The translations under genes were made by a program, and so were the position numbers. A DNA stretch of 64,000 nt from Sva-07 sp963715825 (GTDB lineage: Bacteria > Actinomycetota > Acidimicrobiia > Acidimicrobiales > Ilumatobacteraceae): assembly GCA_963715825.1 (NCBI GenBank), contig CAVQSI010000002.1, forward strand, positions 124,001 through 188,000, in the 5' to 3' direction. This document shows, piece by piece, positions 54,157-62,482 of this stretch (positions are counted from its first letter, which is position 1; every line of letters starts with the position of its first letter). Below the pieces are notes generated by a model, which had not been told where the DNA came from, ran no database searches, and was given only the letters and a program-made list of their open reading frames with translations.

Positions 54157-54162
54157 AGACTA
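54157..54162 (-). promoter_or_regulatory. -10 hexamer TAGTCT, probable leaderless start
   Basis: Six bases (GCGGCG) lie between TAGTCT and GTG 54150 on the minus strand. Confidence 0.45.
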
Positions 54163-54185
54163 CGACCCACCCCGAACCCAACCCT

Positions 54186-54231
54186 CCCTCACCCCCACCC
54201 CCACGCTGACCCCCACCCCCACCCCCACCCC
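54186..54231 (-). repeat. C-rich (CCCCCA)n tract, G-quadruplex candidate on minus strand
   Basis: Seven runs of four or five C on the plus strand, mostly spaced by one A. Together with the inverted repeat at 54227 it fills the divergent region between the methyltransferase and coaA. Confidence 0.6.
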
Positions 54232-54285
54232 GAAAAATGACGTGCTCGGTGCGCGAGGCGACCTCATTCCGACATTTTTCGGGGT
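54227..54285. promoter_or_regulatory. Perfect 13-bp inverted repeat ACCCCGAAAAATG ... CATTTTTCGGGGT
   Basis: Arms 54227-54239 and 54273-54285, with a 33-base loop. The stem is AT-rich in a GC-rich setting and lies about 45 bases before the coaA -10 box, so it may be an operator pair or an RNA structure. No further copy seen in the window. Confidence 0.5.
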
Positions 54286-54328
54286 GATCGGGGTCGCGGG
54301 GCCTTGGGTCGGTCGACAGCGGGCGATC

Positions 54329-54334
54329 TAGTGT
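54329..54334 (+). promoter_or_regulatory. -10 hexamer TAGTGT, probable leaderless start
   Basis: Seven bases (CGGCGCC) lie between TAGTGT and GTG 54342. Confidence 0.5.
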
Positions 54335-54341
54335 CGGCGCC

Positions 54342-55301
54342 GTGACCACGACCGCGAGCGGCGGACCCATTCCGGCGCCGAACGGCACCAGTCGGCACCA
54401 CGACTTCGACCGCCAGACCTGGTCCGAGCTGCGAGCAGCCACCCCGCTCACGCTCGCCGAACCCGAACTCGCACGGCTCCGCGGCATCAACGAGCGCATC
54501 GATCTCGACGAGGTCGCCACCGTCTATCTCCCGTTGAGTCGCCTGTTGAACCTGTACATCAGCGCGACGCAGGACCTGCACCGGGTGTCGGCAACATTCC
54601 TCGGGACCATTGCGCCGAAGGTGCCGTACGTGATCGGGATCGCCGGCAGCGTCGCAGTCGGCAAGAGCACCTTCGCCCGCATCCTGCAAGCGCTGCTCGA
54701 ACAGTGGCCCGACCATCCCAAGGTCGATCTGATCACCACCGACGGGTTCCTGTACCCGAACCGGATCCTCGACGAGCGCGGCCTCATGAACCGCAAGGGG
54801 TTCCCCGAGTCCTACGACACCAAGGCCCTGCTCCAGGTGTTGCGCCAGATCAAGAGTGGCTACGACGTCGTCGAGGCGCCGGTGTACAGCCACGTCGTGT
54901 ACGACATCGTTCCCGACGAGAAGGTCGTCGTGAGCAACGCCGACATCGTGATCATCGAGGGCCTCAACGTGCTGCAGACCCGCAGCGGTGCGCCCGAGTT
55001 CGTCAGCGACTACTTCGACTTCTCGATCTACGTCGACGCCGACGAGTCCGACATCGAGCAGTGGTACGTCGAGCGGTTCCTGGCACTGCGGGCGTCGGTG
55101 TTCCAGGATCCCAATTCGTTCTTCCGGTTCTACGCCGAGCTCAGCGACGACGAGGCCATCGAAACCGCGAAGCGCATCTGGCGCGAGATCAACGGGCGGA
55201 ACCTGCGCGAGAACATCGAACCGACCCGCGAACGCGCGTCACTGATCGTGCACAAGACCCGCGATCACTCCGTCGACGGCGTCAAGCTGCGCCGGCTGTA
55301 G
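54342..55301 (+). CDS. coaA: Pantothenate kinase, type I
   Basis: First step of coenzyme A synthesis: ATP-dependent phosphorylation of pantothenate. 319 residues from GTG 54342. The P-loop GIAGSVAVGKSTFARIL is near residue 103, followed by DLITTDGFLYPNRIL, NRKGFPESYD and VIIEGLNVLQT, all standard for CoaA. Length is normal (about 310-320). Followed after 13 bases by the inositol-monophosphatase-like gene. Confidence 0.95.
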   Translation: MTTTASGGPIPAPNGTSRHHDFDRQTWSELRAATPLTLAEPELARLRGINERIDLDEVATVYLPLSRLLNLYISATQDLHRVSATFLGTIAPKVPYVIGIAGSVAVGKSTFARILQALLEQWPDHPKVDLITTDGFLYPNRILDERGLMNRKGFPESYDTKALLQVLRQIKSGYDVVEAPVYSHVVYDIVPDEKVVVSNADIVIIEGLNVLQTRSGAPEFVSDYFDFSIYVDADESDIEQWYVERFLALRASVFQDPNSFFRFYAELSDDEAIETAKRIWREINGRNLRENIEPTRERASLIVHKTRDHSVDGVKLRRL

Positions 55302-55314
55302 CAGGATCACGGAG

Positions 55315-56111
55315 ATGAGCGACATCTCCGACCTCGACATCCTGACGATGGCAGCGGACATTGCCGACCGCGAGTCGATGGCCACGTGGCGCAGCGACGA
55401 CCTCGAGTTCGAGACCAAGCCCGATGGATCGCCGGTGTCGGTCACCGACAAGCTGATCGAACGGCTGCTGCGCGAACTGCTCGCCGAGCATCGCCCCGGC
55501 GACCGGATCATCGGCGAGGAAGAAGGTGAGACGGCAGGTGAGACGGCGGTGAGACGGAGAGCGAGACCGGATCGGGTTCGCGTTGCTGGGTGCTCGATCC
55601 GATCGACGGCACCCGCAGCTTCGTGGCGGGACGCAGCGCCTGGGGAACGCTGATCGCGCTCGAGGTCGACCGGCACCCGGTCGCCGGGATGGTGTCGATG
55701 CCGGCGCTCGGTCGTCGTTGGTGGGGCACGGTCGACGGTGGCGCATTCGCCGCCGACGAGTCGGGGGCGGCGCCTCGTTCGATCCACGTCAGCGACGAGG
55801 CCGACATCGATCGCATGCGCTGGTCGACCGGTCCGATCATCGACCAGCTGCCAGGGGCCGAACGCAGCCGGATCGAGCGCTTCGACGGTCGGGGTCGATA
55901 CGTTCCGTTCGAGGAGTGGACCACCTACCCGGCGTTGATGGTCGCCGACGGAACCCTCGACCTGGCCGTCCAGTTCGGTCAGCACTGGGACCACTCGGCG
56001 CTGGCCGCGGTGGTCGTCGCCGCCGGCGGCACGATCCGCTACGACGAACAGCCGACCGATGGCGCCCGGTTCGCCGCGACGTTCACCAACGGACGCCTCG
56101 CACCCGGCTGA
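55315..56111 (+). pseudogene. Inositol monophosphatase-family phosphatase, frame broken at a tandem repeat
   Basis: Starts at ATG 55315 (MSDISDLDILTMAADIAD). The first frame covers the N-terminal domain through RIIGEEEGE, the first metal site. Then comes a 12-bp repeat (55525-55558) whose middle copy is one base short, and the frame is lost. The remaining motifs, CWVLDPIDGTRSFVAGRSAW and HWDHSALAAVVVAAGG, are in another frame to TGA at 56111. Adding one base after 55547 gives an unbroken protein of about 265 residues. The family includes histidinol-phosphate phosphatase (HisN) and inositol-1-phosphatase; the substrate is not clear. Confidence 0.72.
55525..55558 (+). repeat. 12-bp tandem repeat with one 11-bp copy inside a gene
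   Basis: GGTGAGACGGCA (55525-55536), GGTGAGACGGC (55537-55547) and GGTGAGACGGA (from 55548). With three full 12-bp units the gene would stay in frame as GETAGETAGETE. Confidence 0.8.
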
Positions 56112-56210
56112 CGGTGCCCGCCGACCGGACGAGCCGATCGACCACCTCTGCGGGTGTGGCTGATCGCTTCGATGCGCAGAGCCACCCTGCTCGAGCGCTC
56201 TACCTCCGGG

Positions 56211-56921
56211 TCAGAGCTCGGTGAGCCCGAGCCACGTCGGGACGTCGGCGATCGAGGCGAGCTCGACCACGTCCTCGTCGTGGTGATCGACGCGTTCGTG
56301 TTCCCAGGTGATGTGGTACGGCACGTGGATCGCGTGGCCCCCGAGGGCGAGCACGGGGAGCACGTCGCTGCGCACCGAGTTGCCGATCATCAGGAACCGG
56401 TCGGGTGCCACGCCGAGCCGGTCGAGGATCTTGGCGTAGGTGTCGGGGTCCTTCTCGAGCACGATCTCGATGTCGGTGAAGTGGTGCGCGATTCCGGACG
56501 TGGTGACCTTGCGGGTCTGGTGTACGAGGTCGCCCTTGGTGATCAGCACCGTGCGCACACTCGGCGACACGACGGCGAGCACCTCGCTCACGTGGGCGAG
56601 CAGGTGCACGTCCTCGACCAGCATCGACCGGCCGAGGTCGGCCAACTCGCCGACGACCGTGCTCGGGATGCGGCCCTCGGTGACGTTGATCGCAGCACGC
56701 ACCATCGAGAGCGTGAACGCCTTGACGCCGTAGCCCGTCACCGAGATGTCGGCACGCTCGACGGCCTTCAGCGCATCCTCGACATCGACGCCGACGGCGG
56801 CGTACGGAGACACCAGTTGGACGAAGCGGTGCTCGGCGTGACGGAACGAATCCTCGCTGCGCCACAACGTGTCGTCGGCGTCGAAGGCAACGACGTCGAA
56901 CTGGTCGATGCGGCGGCTCAC
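56211..56921 (-). CDS. HAD-superfamily hydrolase
   Basis: 236 residues from GTG 56921, overlapping the HTH gene by GTGA. HAD motif I is VVAFDADDTLW near residue 12, motif II the threonine in TVLITKGD, motif III the lysine in IVLEKDPDTYAKIL, motif IV RFLMIGNSVRSDVLPVL. It resembles small phosphatases of the Gph/YjjG type; substrate unknown. The last gene of a three-gene overlapping unit with an HTH protein and a thiamine-binding-like protein. Confidence 0.85.
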   Translation of the reverse strand: MSRRIDQFDVVAFDADDTLWRSEDSFRHAEHRFVQLVSPYAAVGVDVEDALKAVERADISVTGYGVKAFTLSMVRAAINVTEGRIPSTVVGELADLGRSMLVEDVHLLAHVSEVLAVVSPSVRTVLITKGDLVHQTRKVTTSGIAHHFTDIEIVLEKDPDTYAKILDRLGVAPDRFLMIGNSVRSDVLPVLALGGHAIHVPYHITWEHERVDHHDEDVVELASIADVPTWLGLTEL

Positions 56922-57331
56922 CGGTGGATCGCGTTGAGGTAGTTGTAGACGGTGATGCGGCTGACACCCATCGCGTCGGCGACGTCCTCGACCGCTCGAC
57001 GAAGGATGAACGCGCCGCGCTCGTCGAGCAGGCGGACGGCGCGCTGCTTGTCCTCGCGTGACAGCAGCGGGAGCCGACCGCCGAGCTCGGCTTCGACGGC
57101 GTCGATCAAACGGTCGAGTGCGCCGTGCAGCGGCGGCATCCGAACCCCGGCCACGGTGCGACCTTCCCACACGAGCGCCACGTCGCTGGCCTCCATGTCG
57201 TCGGCGGCCACGAAGGACGCGCCGAGCGCCTCGATGACCGGCTTGACCGAGCGGATCAGCGGGTGCACGACGGGGCGGCCGTCGACCGCCGAGGCGTCGC
57301 CGACGGTCCGAGGTGCCCGGGTGGCGCTCAT
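56918..57331 (-). CDS. DauR/YheO-like helix-turn-helix protein
   Basis: 137 residues from ATG 57331 (MSATRAPRTVGDASAVD). The C-terminal 45 residues (RAVRLLDERGAFILRRAVED and then GVSRITVYNYLNAIHR) match the DauR-like HTH. The N-terminal 80 residues (VHPLIRSVKPVIEALGASFV) may be a small ligand-binding domain. Overlaps neighbours by four bases on both sides. Possibly controls its own operon (inference). Confidence 0.78.
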   Translation of the reverse strand: MSATRAPRTVGDASAVDGRPVVHPLIRSVKPVIEALGASFVAADDMEASDVALVWEGRTVAGVRMPPLHGALDRLIDAVEAELGGRLPLLSREDKQRAVRLLDERGAFILRRAVEDVADAMGVSRITVYNYLNAIHR

Positions 57332-57606
57332 TCGTCGCCGCCGCGGGGGACGTCGAATGCCGGCGGACCGGTCGGGATCTCACGGGCGACGTGGACGCTG
57401 ACGTGGGTGGCGCCGTTGGCCATCGCTGCGTCGGAGAGCGCTCCGATCACGTCGCCGACCTCGGCGAGGTCGACGATGATCGACGACCCGAAGGGCCCGA
57501 CGTCGACATCGAGTCCGCGCGCTTGCGCCGCTTCGATCGCCGCGGTCACGTGCGGGCCAGGTCGTCCCTCGACGAACGGCTCGATGGTGAACTCGACGTA
57601 TGCCAC
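57328..57606 (-). CDS. Thiamine-binding-like protein (MTH1187/YkoF family)
   Basis: 92 residues (MAYVEFTIEPFVEGRPG). VEFTIEPFVEG at the start and GPFGSSIIVDLAEVGDVIGA in the middle match the DUF77/MTH1187 ferredoxin-like fold, members of which bind thiamine or its pyrimidine. It overlaps the HTH gene, so the operon may sense or salvage a thiamine-related compound, with the HAD protein as phosphatase (inference). Confidence 0.78.
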   Translation of the reverse strand: MAYVEFTIEPFVEGRPGPHVTAAIEAAQARGLDVDVGPFGSSIIVDLAEVGDVIGALSDAAMANGATHVSVHVAREIPTGPPAFDVPRGGDE

Positions 57607-57631
57607 CCGAGTCAGCGTAGAGGCTGACGGT

Positions 57632-57907
57632 TCAGCCGCGAGCGCCGAGCACCCGCCGCAGCTCGTCGGACATCGCGATGCAGTCTCGACCCGCGAGCCC
57701 GAACGCTTCGTTGAGCTTGCCGAGGGCCTGCTTGAAGCTGCCGTTCCAGTCCTCGACGAACTGGTCGCGGGCGGGCCCGGTCCAGGCGGTGCCGTTCAGC
57801 ACGCCGTCGACGGTCGACATCACCTGCGTGATCGCGTCGATCTGGCGGTTGAGCGTGGTGCCGAGGTTGGTGAGCTGCTCGGTGTTGGCGCCGTGTGTGA
57901 TTCCCAT
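57632..57907 (-). CDS. WXG100-family small secreted protein
   Basis: 91 residues from ATG 57907 with GGAG seven bases upstream. Two helices around the central turn GTAWTGPARDQFVEDW, which has the W-x-G motif of ESAT-6-like substrates of type VII secretion. No EccC ATPase or partner WXG gene is in the window. Lies just upstream of the thiamine-binding gene and is divergent from the amidohydrolase. Confidence 0.82.
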   Translation of the reverse strand: MGITHGANTEQLTNLGTTLNRQIDAITQVMSTVDGVLNGTAWTGPARDQFVEDWNGSFKQALGKLNEAFGLAGRDCIAMSDELRRVLGARG

Positions 57908-57991
57908 GGTGTGCTCCGTTCGTGGCCGGCGCCGACCCGATGCCGACGCTCGCAGCAGCAGTGGGCGGTGACAGCACCGGAAGGGAACGCG

Positions 57992-57997
57992 TACCAT
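57992..57997 (+). promoter_or_regulatory. -10 hexamer TACCAT, probable leaderless start
   Basis: Six bases (CCGGTG) lie between TACCAT and ATG 58004. Confidence 0.45.
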
Positions 57998-58003
57998 CCG
58001 GTG

Positions 58004-59260
58004 ATGACCGAACCTGCGAACGGCGCCGCCCACGACCTCGACCCGATGATCGGCTCGGTGAAGGCGCACGCGCAGGATCTGCTCGGCGACACGATCGCGC
58101 TGCGGCGCACACTGCACGAATGGCCCGAGTTGGGCAACGACCTGCCGATCACACGCGATCGAGTGCTCGAATCGTTGGAGGGGCTGCCGCTGGCGATCAC
58201 CACGCACGAGTCCACGAGCGGCATCGTGGCGTTGCTCGAGGGATCGAAGCCGGGGCCCACGATGTTGCTGCGCGGCGACATGGACGCCCTGCCGATGCCG
58301 GAGGACACCGGGCTCGACTTCGCGTCGCACGTCGACGGCTGCATGCACGCCTGCGGGCACGACACCCACACCGCCATGCTGTCGAGCGCCGCGCACCTGT
58401 TGAGCGAGCGACGAGACGACATCGCCGGGCGGGTGCTGTTCATGTTCCAGCCGGGTGAGGAGGGCCACCACGGTGCCCGGTTCATGCTCGACGAAGGTCT
58501 CCTCGACGTGCCGGCTCGCGCTGATGGAACCGAGTCGCCGGTCGATGCGGCGTTCGCGCTGCACATCACCTCGGCGCTGCCGAGCGGTTGGGTGAGCAGC
58601 CGACGGGGGCCGATCATGGCGTCGGCCGACACGATGACGATCCGGGTCGTCGGGCGAGGCGGTCACGCGAGCGAGCCGCACCGCGCTCTCGATCCGATCC
58701 CGGTGGCGTGCGAGATCGTGATGGCGCTGCAGACGATGATCACCCGGTCGATCGACGTGTTCGACCCGTCGGTGGTCACCGTTGGTCGGGTCACCGCCGG
58801 CACCACCAACAACGTGATCCCCGAAGTGGCCGAGATCGAGGGAACGATCCGGGCGACCAGCGAACGAACTCGCGCCAAGGTGCATGACGGAATCCGACGG
58901 GTGGCCGAAGGTGTTGCGTCGGCGCACGGATGCGCCTGCGACGTCGAGGTCGTGTTCGGGTATCCGGTGACCAGCAACGACGACCGCTTCGCCGACTGGG
59001 CGCTCGACCTGGCCGGTGACGTGGCCGGCGCCGACCGCGTGGTCAAGTTGCCCCATCCGGTGATGGGCGCTGAAGACTTCAGCTACGTGCTGCAGAACCT
59101 GCCCGGGGCGATGATGTTCCTCGGTGGCACACCGAAGGGCGAGAACCCTGCGACCGCCGCGCCGAACCACTCGAACCGAGTGATGTTCGACGAACCGGCC
59201 ATGGCGACCGGCACCGCGCTCTACGCGGCCGCCGCGCTGCGCCACCTCGCTCCCACCTGA
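58004..59260 (+). CDS. M20-family amidohydrolase/metallopeptidase
   Basis: 418 residues from ATG 58004 (MTEPANGAAHDLDPM). Zinc-site residues are in RGDMDALPMPEDTG, CMHACGHDTHTAMLSSAA, FQPGEEGHHGARFML and VMGAEDFSYVLQNLPG, in the order of the M20D group that includes IAA-amino acid hydrolases, N-acyl-amino acid deacylases and hippurate hydrolases. The dimerisation domain runs from about residue 205 to 320. The natural amide is unknown. Confidence 0.9.
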   Translation: MTEPANGAAHDLDPMIGSVKAHAQDLLGDTIALRRTLHEWPELGNDLPITRDRVLESLEGLPLAITTHESTSGIVALLEGSKPGPTMLLRGDMDALPMPEDTGLDFASHVDGCMHACGHDTHTAMLSSAAHLLSERRDDIAGRVLFMFQPGEEGHHGARFMLDEGLLDVPARADGTESPVDAAFALHITSALPSGWVSSRRGPIMASADTMTIRVVGRGGHASEPHRALDPIPVACEIVMALQTMITRSIDVFDPSVVTVGRVTAGTTNNVIPEVAEIEGTIRATSERTRAKVHDGIRRVAEGVASAHGCACDVEVVFGYPVTSNDDRFADWALDLAGDVAGADRVVKLPHPVMGAEDFSYVLQNLPGAMMFLGGTPKGENPATAAPNHSNRVMFDEPAMATGTALYAAAALRHLAPT

Positions 59261-59276
59261 GCCGATCCACCCGAAC

Positions 59277-59394
59277 GCGATGAGTCTTCGCGCGGACAGG
59301 TCGCGCGGAAACTCATCGCTCGGGAGGTCGACTGCACCGCGATGAGTCTTCGCGCGGACAGGTCGCGCGGAAACTCATCGCTCGGGAGGTCGCT
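59277..59394. repeat. Tandem 62-bp hairpin repeat, locus C (2 copies)
   Basis: Units start at 59277 and 59339, 62 bp apart. The arms GCGATGAGT and ACTCATCGC (59277-59285 with 59311-59319; 59339-59347 with 59373-59381) span 43 bp. Copies are identical over the hairpin and the first part of the linker. The inner loop is a different sequence from loci A and B. Lies between the convergent amidohydrolase and mannosidase genes. Confidence 0.9.
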
Positions 59395-59398
59395 GGGG

Positions 59399-62300
59399 TC
59401 AGCGGGTGCGGCCGTCGTCGCCGGTGGTGCGGCGCAGGCGGAGGGTGACGATCTGGAACGGTCGCAGCGTGAGACTCACCACGCCGTCGCCGACCTCCTC
59501 GCCCGACTGGGCCTCCTCCAGCAGGTTGCACCGCCACGCGGCGGCGACCCTCTCGCTCGTCACGACCGAGACACGAGCGCGGTTGCCGCAGGCCTCGTGC
59601 AGCCGCACGATCAGGTCGCCGCTGCCGTCGTCGGCGAGCTTCACGGCGTCGACCTCGACCCCGGCGGGATCGCTCGACACCGTGACGACGGGCGGACGGG
59701 TCGGAGCGGTCGCATCGTCGGTCGGCCCGACGACGCGAAGCGGATGGTTGAGACGGCTGGCGGCGTCGCGCACGTCGGCGAGGCCCGCCCCGTGGGGACG
59801 CACGGCGAGCGAGACACGGTGGTGACCGCGGTCGGCGAGCGGGTCGGGATACTGCGCTGCTCGGGCGAGGCTCACCCGGACCCGGCCACCGAAGAGTCCG
59901 TGGCCGAACCGGCCGTTGTTGAGGATCGCCACACCGAACTCCGGCTCGGCGACGTCGACGAACCGGTGTGCACAGACTTCGAACTTGGCGGCGTCCCACG
60001 GACTCGACGGATGCGTGGGGCGGGTGACGACGCCGAACTGCACGTCGCACGTCGCCACGTCGGCGCGCACGTCGAGCGGGAACGCCATCGACAGCAGGTG
60101 CTCGTCGTGGTGCCAGTCGAGCTCGAGGTGCACGTCGAGTTGGCGGCAGCCGGCGCGGAGCTCGTAGGTGGTCACGGCCGTCGACGGCCCGAAGCTGCGC
60201 CGCACGCGCACCCGGCCGACGAGCGGCCCGGCGTCGACCACCTCGACCGACACGCCGGTGCTGCCGGTCAGCGCAGTGCCGCTGTCGACCGTCCACGACT
60301 CGACGTCCCAGGCGTCGTACTCGACAGGATGGTCGACCGCCAGCTCGAGCGTGGCTGCGAACTCACCCTCGGGTACGAGCTCGCGGGCGCTCGTGAGGTC
60401 GATGATCGAGGTGATGTTGCCATGCGCGTCCCAGCGCACCGCGAGACGCCCGTTGCACATCGACGTGTCGGAGAGCACGACCCGGTCGTCGACCCCCAGC
60501 GCCTCGACGGGAGCGAGACCCATCGCAGCAACGCACACGCGCAGCGCCGTCGTGCCGTCGGCGAGTCGTTGGGTCGGGCCGTCCAGATCGGGCGCACCGA
60601 GGCCTTGCTCGTCCGCCCCGCCGAGCTCCAGCGTGACGACCTCGTCCACCGCAGCGTCGCCACGGTTGGCGATCGCCGTCTGCTGACCGGCCAGCTCCGA
60701 GAGGAGCCCGGCGATGCGGGTCTCGAGTTCGGTCTCGACCTCGCCGAGGATCCGCTCGGCGTCCTGGTGGACCCACGCGATCGACGAACCCGGCAAGATG
60801 TCGTGGAACTGCTGCGTGAGCGTCTGCTTCCACAGGTCGTCGACGTCGGCGCTGCGGCCGAGCGTCGCCGCCCACAGCTCGGCTTCGACGAGCAGCCGTT
60901 CGCAGCGCCGGTTCCCGAGCTTGGTCTTCAACTGACTGGTCAGCGTCCCCCGGTGCATCTCGAAGTAGAGCTCGCCGCGCCACACCGGGACAGCAGCACC
61001 GCGATCGGCGTCACGTTCGATGCGCTCGAACATGGCGGCCGGCGTCCCGATCTCGAGCGTGGCTCGCGAGTCGATGTGGGCGAGACGACGCGCCCGCTCG
61101 ACCATCTCGCGGGTCGGACCGCCACCGCCGTCACCGTGACCGAACGGCATCAGCGAGTCGCCGCTCCAGCCGTGGTCCTGGAAGTTGGTCACCGAGAACG
61201 CGAACTCCGCCGGCGTGATCTCGGCGTTGTAGGTGTCGACGGGCGGGAAATGCGTCAGGACGCGAGTGCCGTCGAGGCCCTCCCACCAGAACGTGTTGTG
61301 CGGGAACCGGTTCTGCTTGTTCCAGCTCAGCTTCTGGGTGACGAACCGGCGCATGCCGCCGGCGGCGAAGAGCTGCGGCAGTCCGGCGGGATAGCCGAAC
61401 ACGTCGGGGATCCACACCTCGGTGCAGCGCCGCCCGAACGTCTCCTCGAAGTAGCGCTGGCCGAACACGATCTGACGCACCAGGCTCTCGCCCGACGGCA
61501 GGTTCATGTCGGACTCGACCCACATGCCACCGACGGGGACCCACTGCCCACGCTCGACGCGGTCGCGGATCTTCGTGAACAGCTCGGGCTGGCGCTCCTC
61601 GATCCACGTGTAGTGCTGGGCGGACGAGGCACAGAACTTGTACTCGGGATAGTCGTCCATCATCGCCGCGGCGGAGGCGAACGTCCGGATGCACTTCCGC
61701 ACCGTCTCGCGCAGCGGCCACAGCCAGGCGGTGTCGATGTGCGCGTGGCCGATGGCCACCGAGCGGTGGCGGACGGCGTCACCGAAGTCCTCGGCCAGCG
61801 CGGGAGCGAGCACGGCGCGGGCGGCGGCGACGTCGGGCACACGATCGAGCGCCTCGGCGAGCAGGCGGGCGAGCCGGGCGCGGCGCGGGTCGTCGGAAGC
61901 GAGCGACCGCATCACGCCGTCGAGCACCTCGATGTCCCAGGCGAGCGCGCGAGCATCCGGATCGACGACCACGAGGCCGGCGTGACGGAACGTGTAGAGC
62001 GGGCGCTCACCAGCGGTTTCGAGCAAGCCGAACCTCGACGGTTGGTACCCGGCGAACGTCGGGTTCGACGCCGCCTCGAGGTGCAGGGTCACCGGGCCGG
62101 GAGCGGCATCGATGGCGTAGTTCGTGCGGCGGGGATGGATGCCCTGCAGCGGAGCGAACGAGCCGTCGTCGCGCAGCTCGACGAGCAGGCCCTCGCACTG
62201 GAAGCCGGCGGCATCGGGATGGAAGCCGAGGTCGATCACTGCTTCGACGGGTCGGCCCACCCAGTCGGCCGGGATGTCACCGGTGAAGCGGAACCACGTG

Positions 62301-62470
62301 GTCGCCCACGGAGCGCCCCACTTGGTCCGGGGGGCGAACGGCTCGAGATGGTCGAGGTCCGGGCCTGCCTCGATCGCCAACGCCCGGGCGTCCGGGTGGG
62401 CGAGCGGCAGCACCCGTTCCCACAGCTCGCGCTGGATCCGTCGCTCGATCAGGTCACGATTGGCGTGCAC
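59399..62470 (-). CDS. GH38 alpha-mannosidase
   Basis: 1023 residues from GTG 62470 (VHANRDLIERRIQREL), six bases after TAGGGT. The N-terminal beta domain is followed by the GH38 catalytic domain: IGHAHIDTAWLWPL near residue 238 (zinc ligands), the nucleophile Asp in EVWIPDVFGYPAGLPQ near 354, and FGHGDGGGGPTREM near 443. The C-terminal half is the beta-sandwich mannosidase region. Length is normal for bacterial family members, which trim alpha-mannosides in the cytoplasm. No signal peptide. Confidence 0.93.
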   Translation of the reverse strand: MHANRDLIERRIQRELWERVLPLAHPDARALAIEAGPDLDHLEPFAPRTKWGAPWATTWFRFTGDIPADWVGRPVEAVIDLGFHPDAAGFQCEGLLVELRDDGSFAPLQGIHPRRTNYAIDAAPGPVTLHLEAASNPTFAGYQPSRFGLLETAGERPLYTFRHAGLVVVDPDARALAWDIEVLDGVMRSLASDDPRRARLARLLAEALDRVPDVAAARAVLAPALAEDFGDAVRHRSVAIGHAHIDTAWLWPLRETVRKCIRTFASAAAMMDDYPEYKFCASSAQHYTWIEERQPELFTKIRDRVERGQWVPVGGMWVESDMNLPSGESLVRQIVFGQRYFEETFGRRCTEVWIPDVFGYPAGLPQLFAAGGMRRFVTQKLSWNKQNRFPHNTFWWEGLDGTRVLTHFPPVDTYNAEITPAEFAFSVTNFQDHGWSGDSLMPFGHGDGGGGPTREMVERARRLAHIDSRATLEIGTPAAMFERIERDADRGAAVPVWRGELYFEMHRGTLTSQLKTKLGNRRCERLLVEAELWAATLGRSADVDDLWKQTLTQQFHDILPGSSIAWVHQDAERILGEVETELETRIAGLLSELAGQQTAIANRGDAAVDEVVTLELGGADEQGLGAPDLDGPTQRLADGTTALRVCVAAMGLAPVEALGVDDRVVLSDTSMCNGRLAVRWDAHGNITSIIDLTSARELVPEGEFAATLELAVDHPVEYDAWDVESWTVDSGTALTGSTGVSVEVVDAGPLVGRVRVRRSFGPSTAVTTYELRAGCRQLDVHLELDWHHDEHLLSMAFPLDVRADVATCDVQFGVVTRPTHPSSPWDAAKFEVCAHRFVDVAEPEFGVAILNNGRFGHGLFGGRVRVSLARAAQYPDPLADRGHHRVSLAVRPHGAGLADVRDAASRLNHPLRVVGPTDDATAPTRPPVVTVSSDPAGVEVDAVKLADDGSGDLIVRLHEACGNRARVSVVTSERVAAAWRCNLLEEAQSGEEVGDGVVSLTLRPFQIVTLRLRRTTGDDGRTR

Positions 62471-62476
62471 GCCGCG

Positions 62477-62482
62477 ACCCTA
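62477..62482 (-). promoter_or_regulatory. -10 hexamer TAGGGT, probable leaderless start
   Basis: Six bases (CGCGGC) lie between TAGGGT and GTG 62470. The box sits right at the end of the ArsR-type gene (stop at 62480). Confidence 0.45.
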
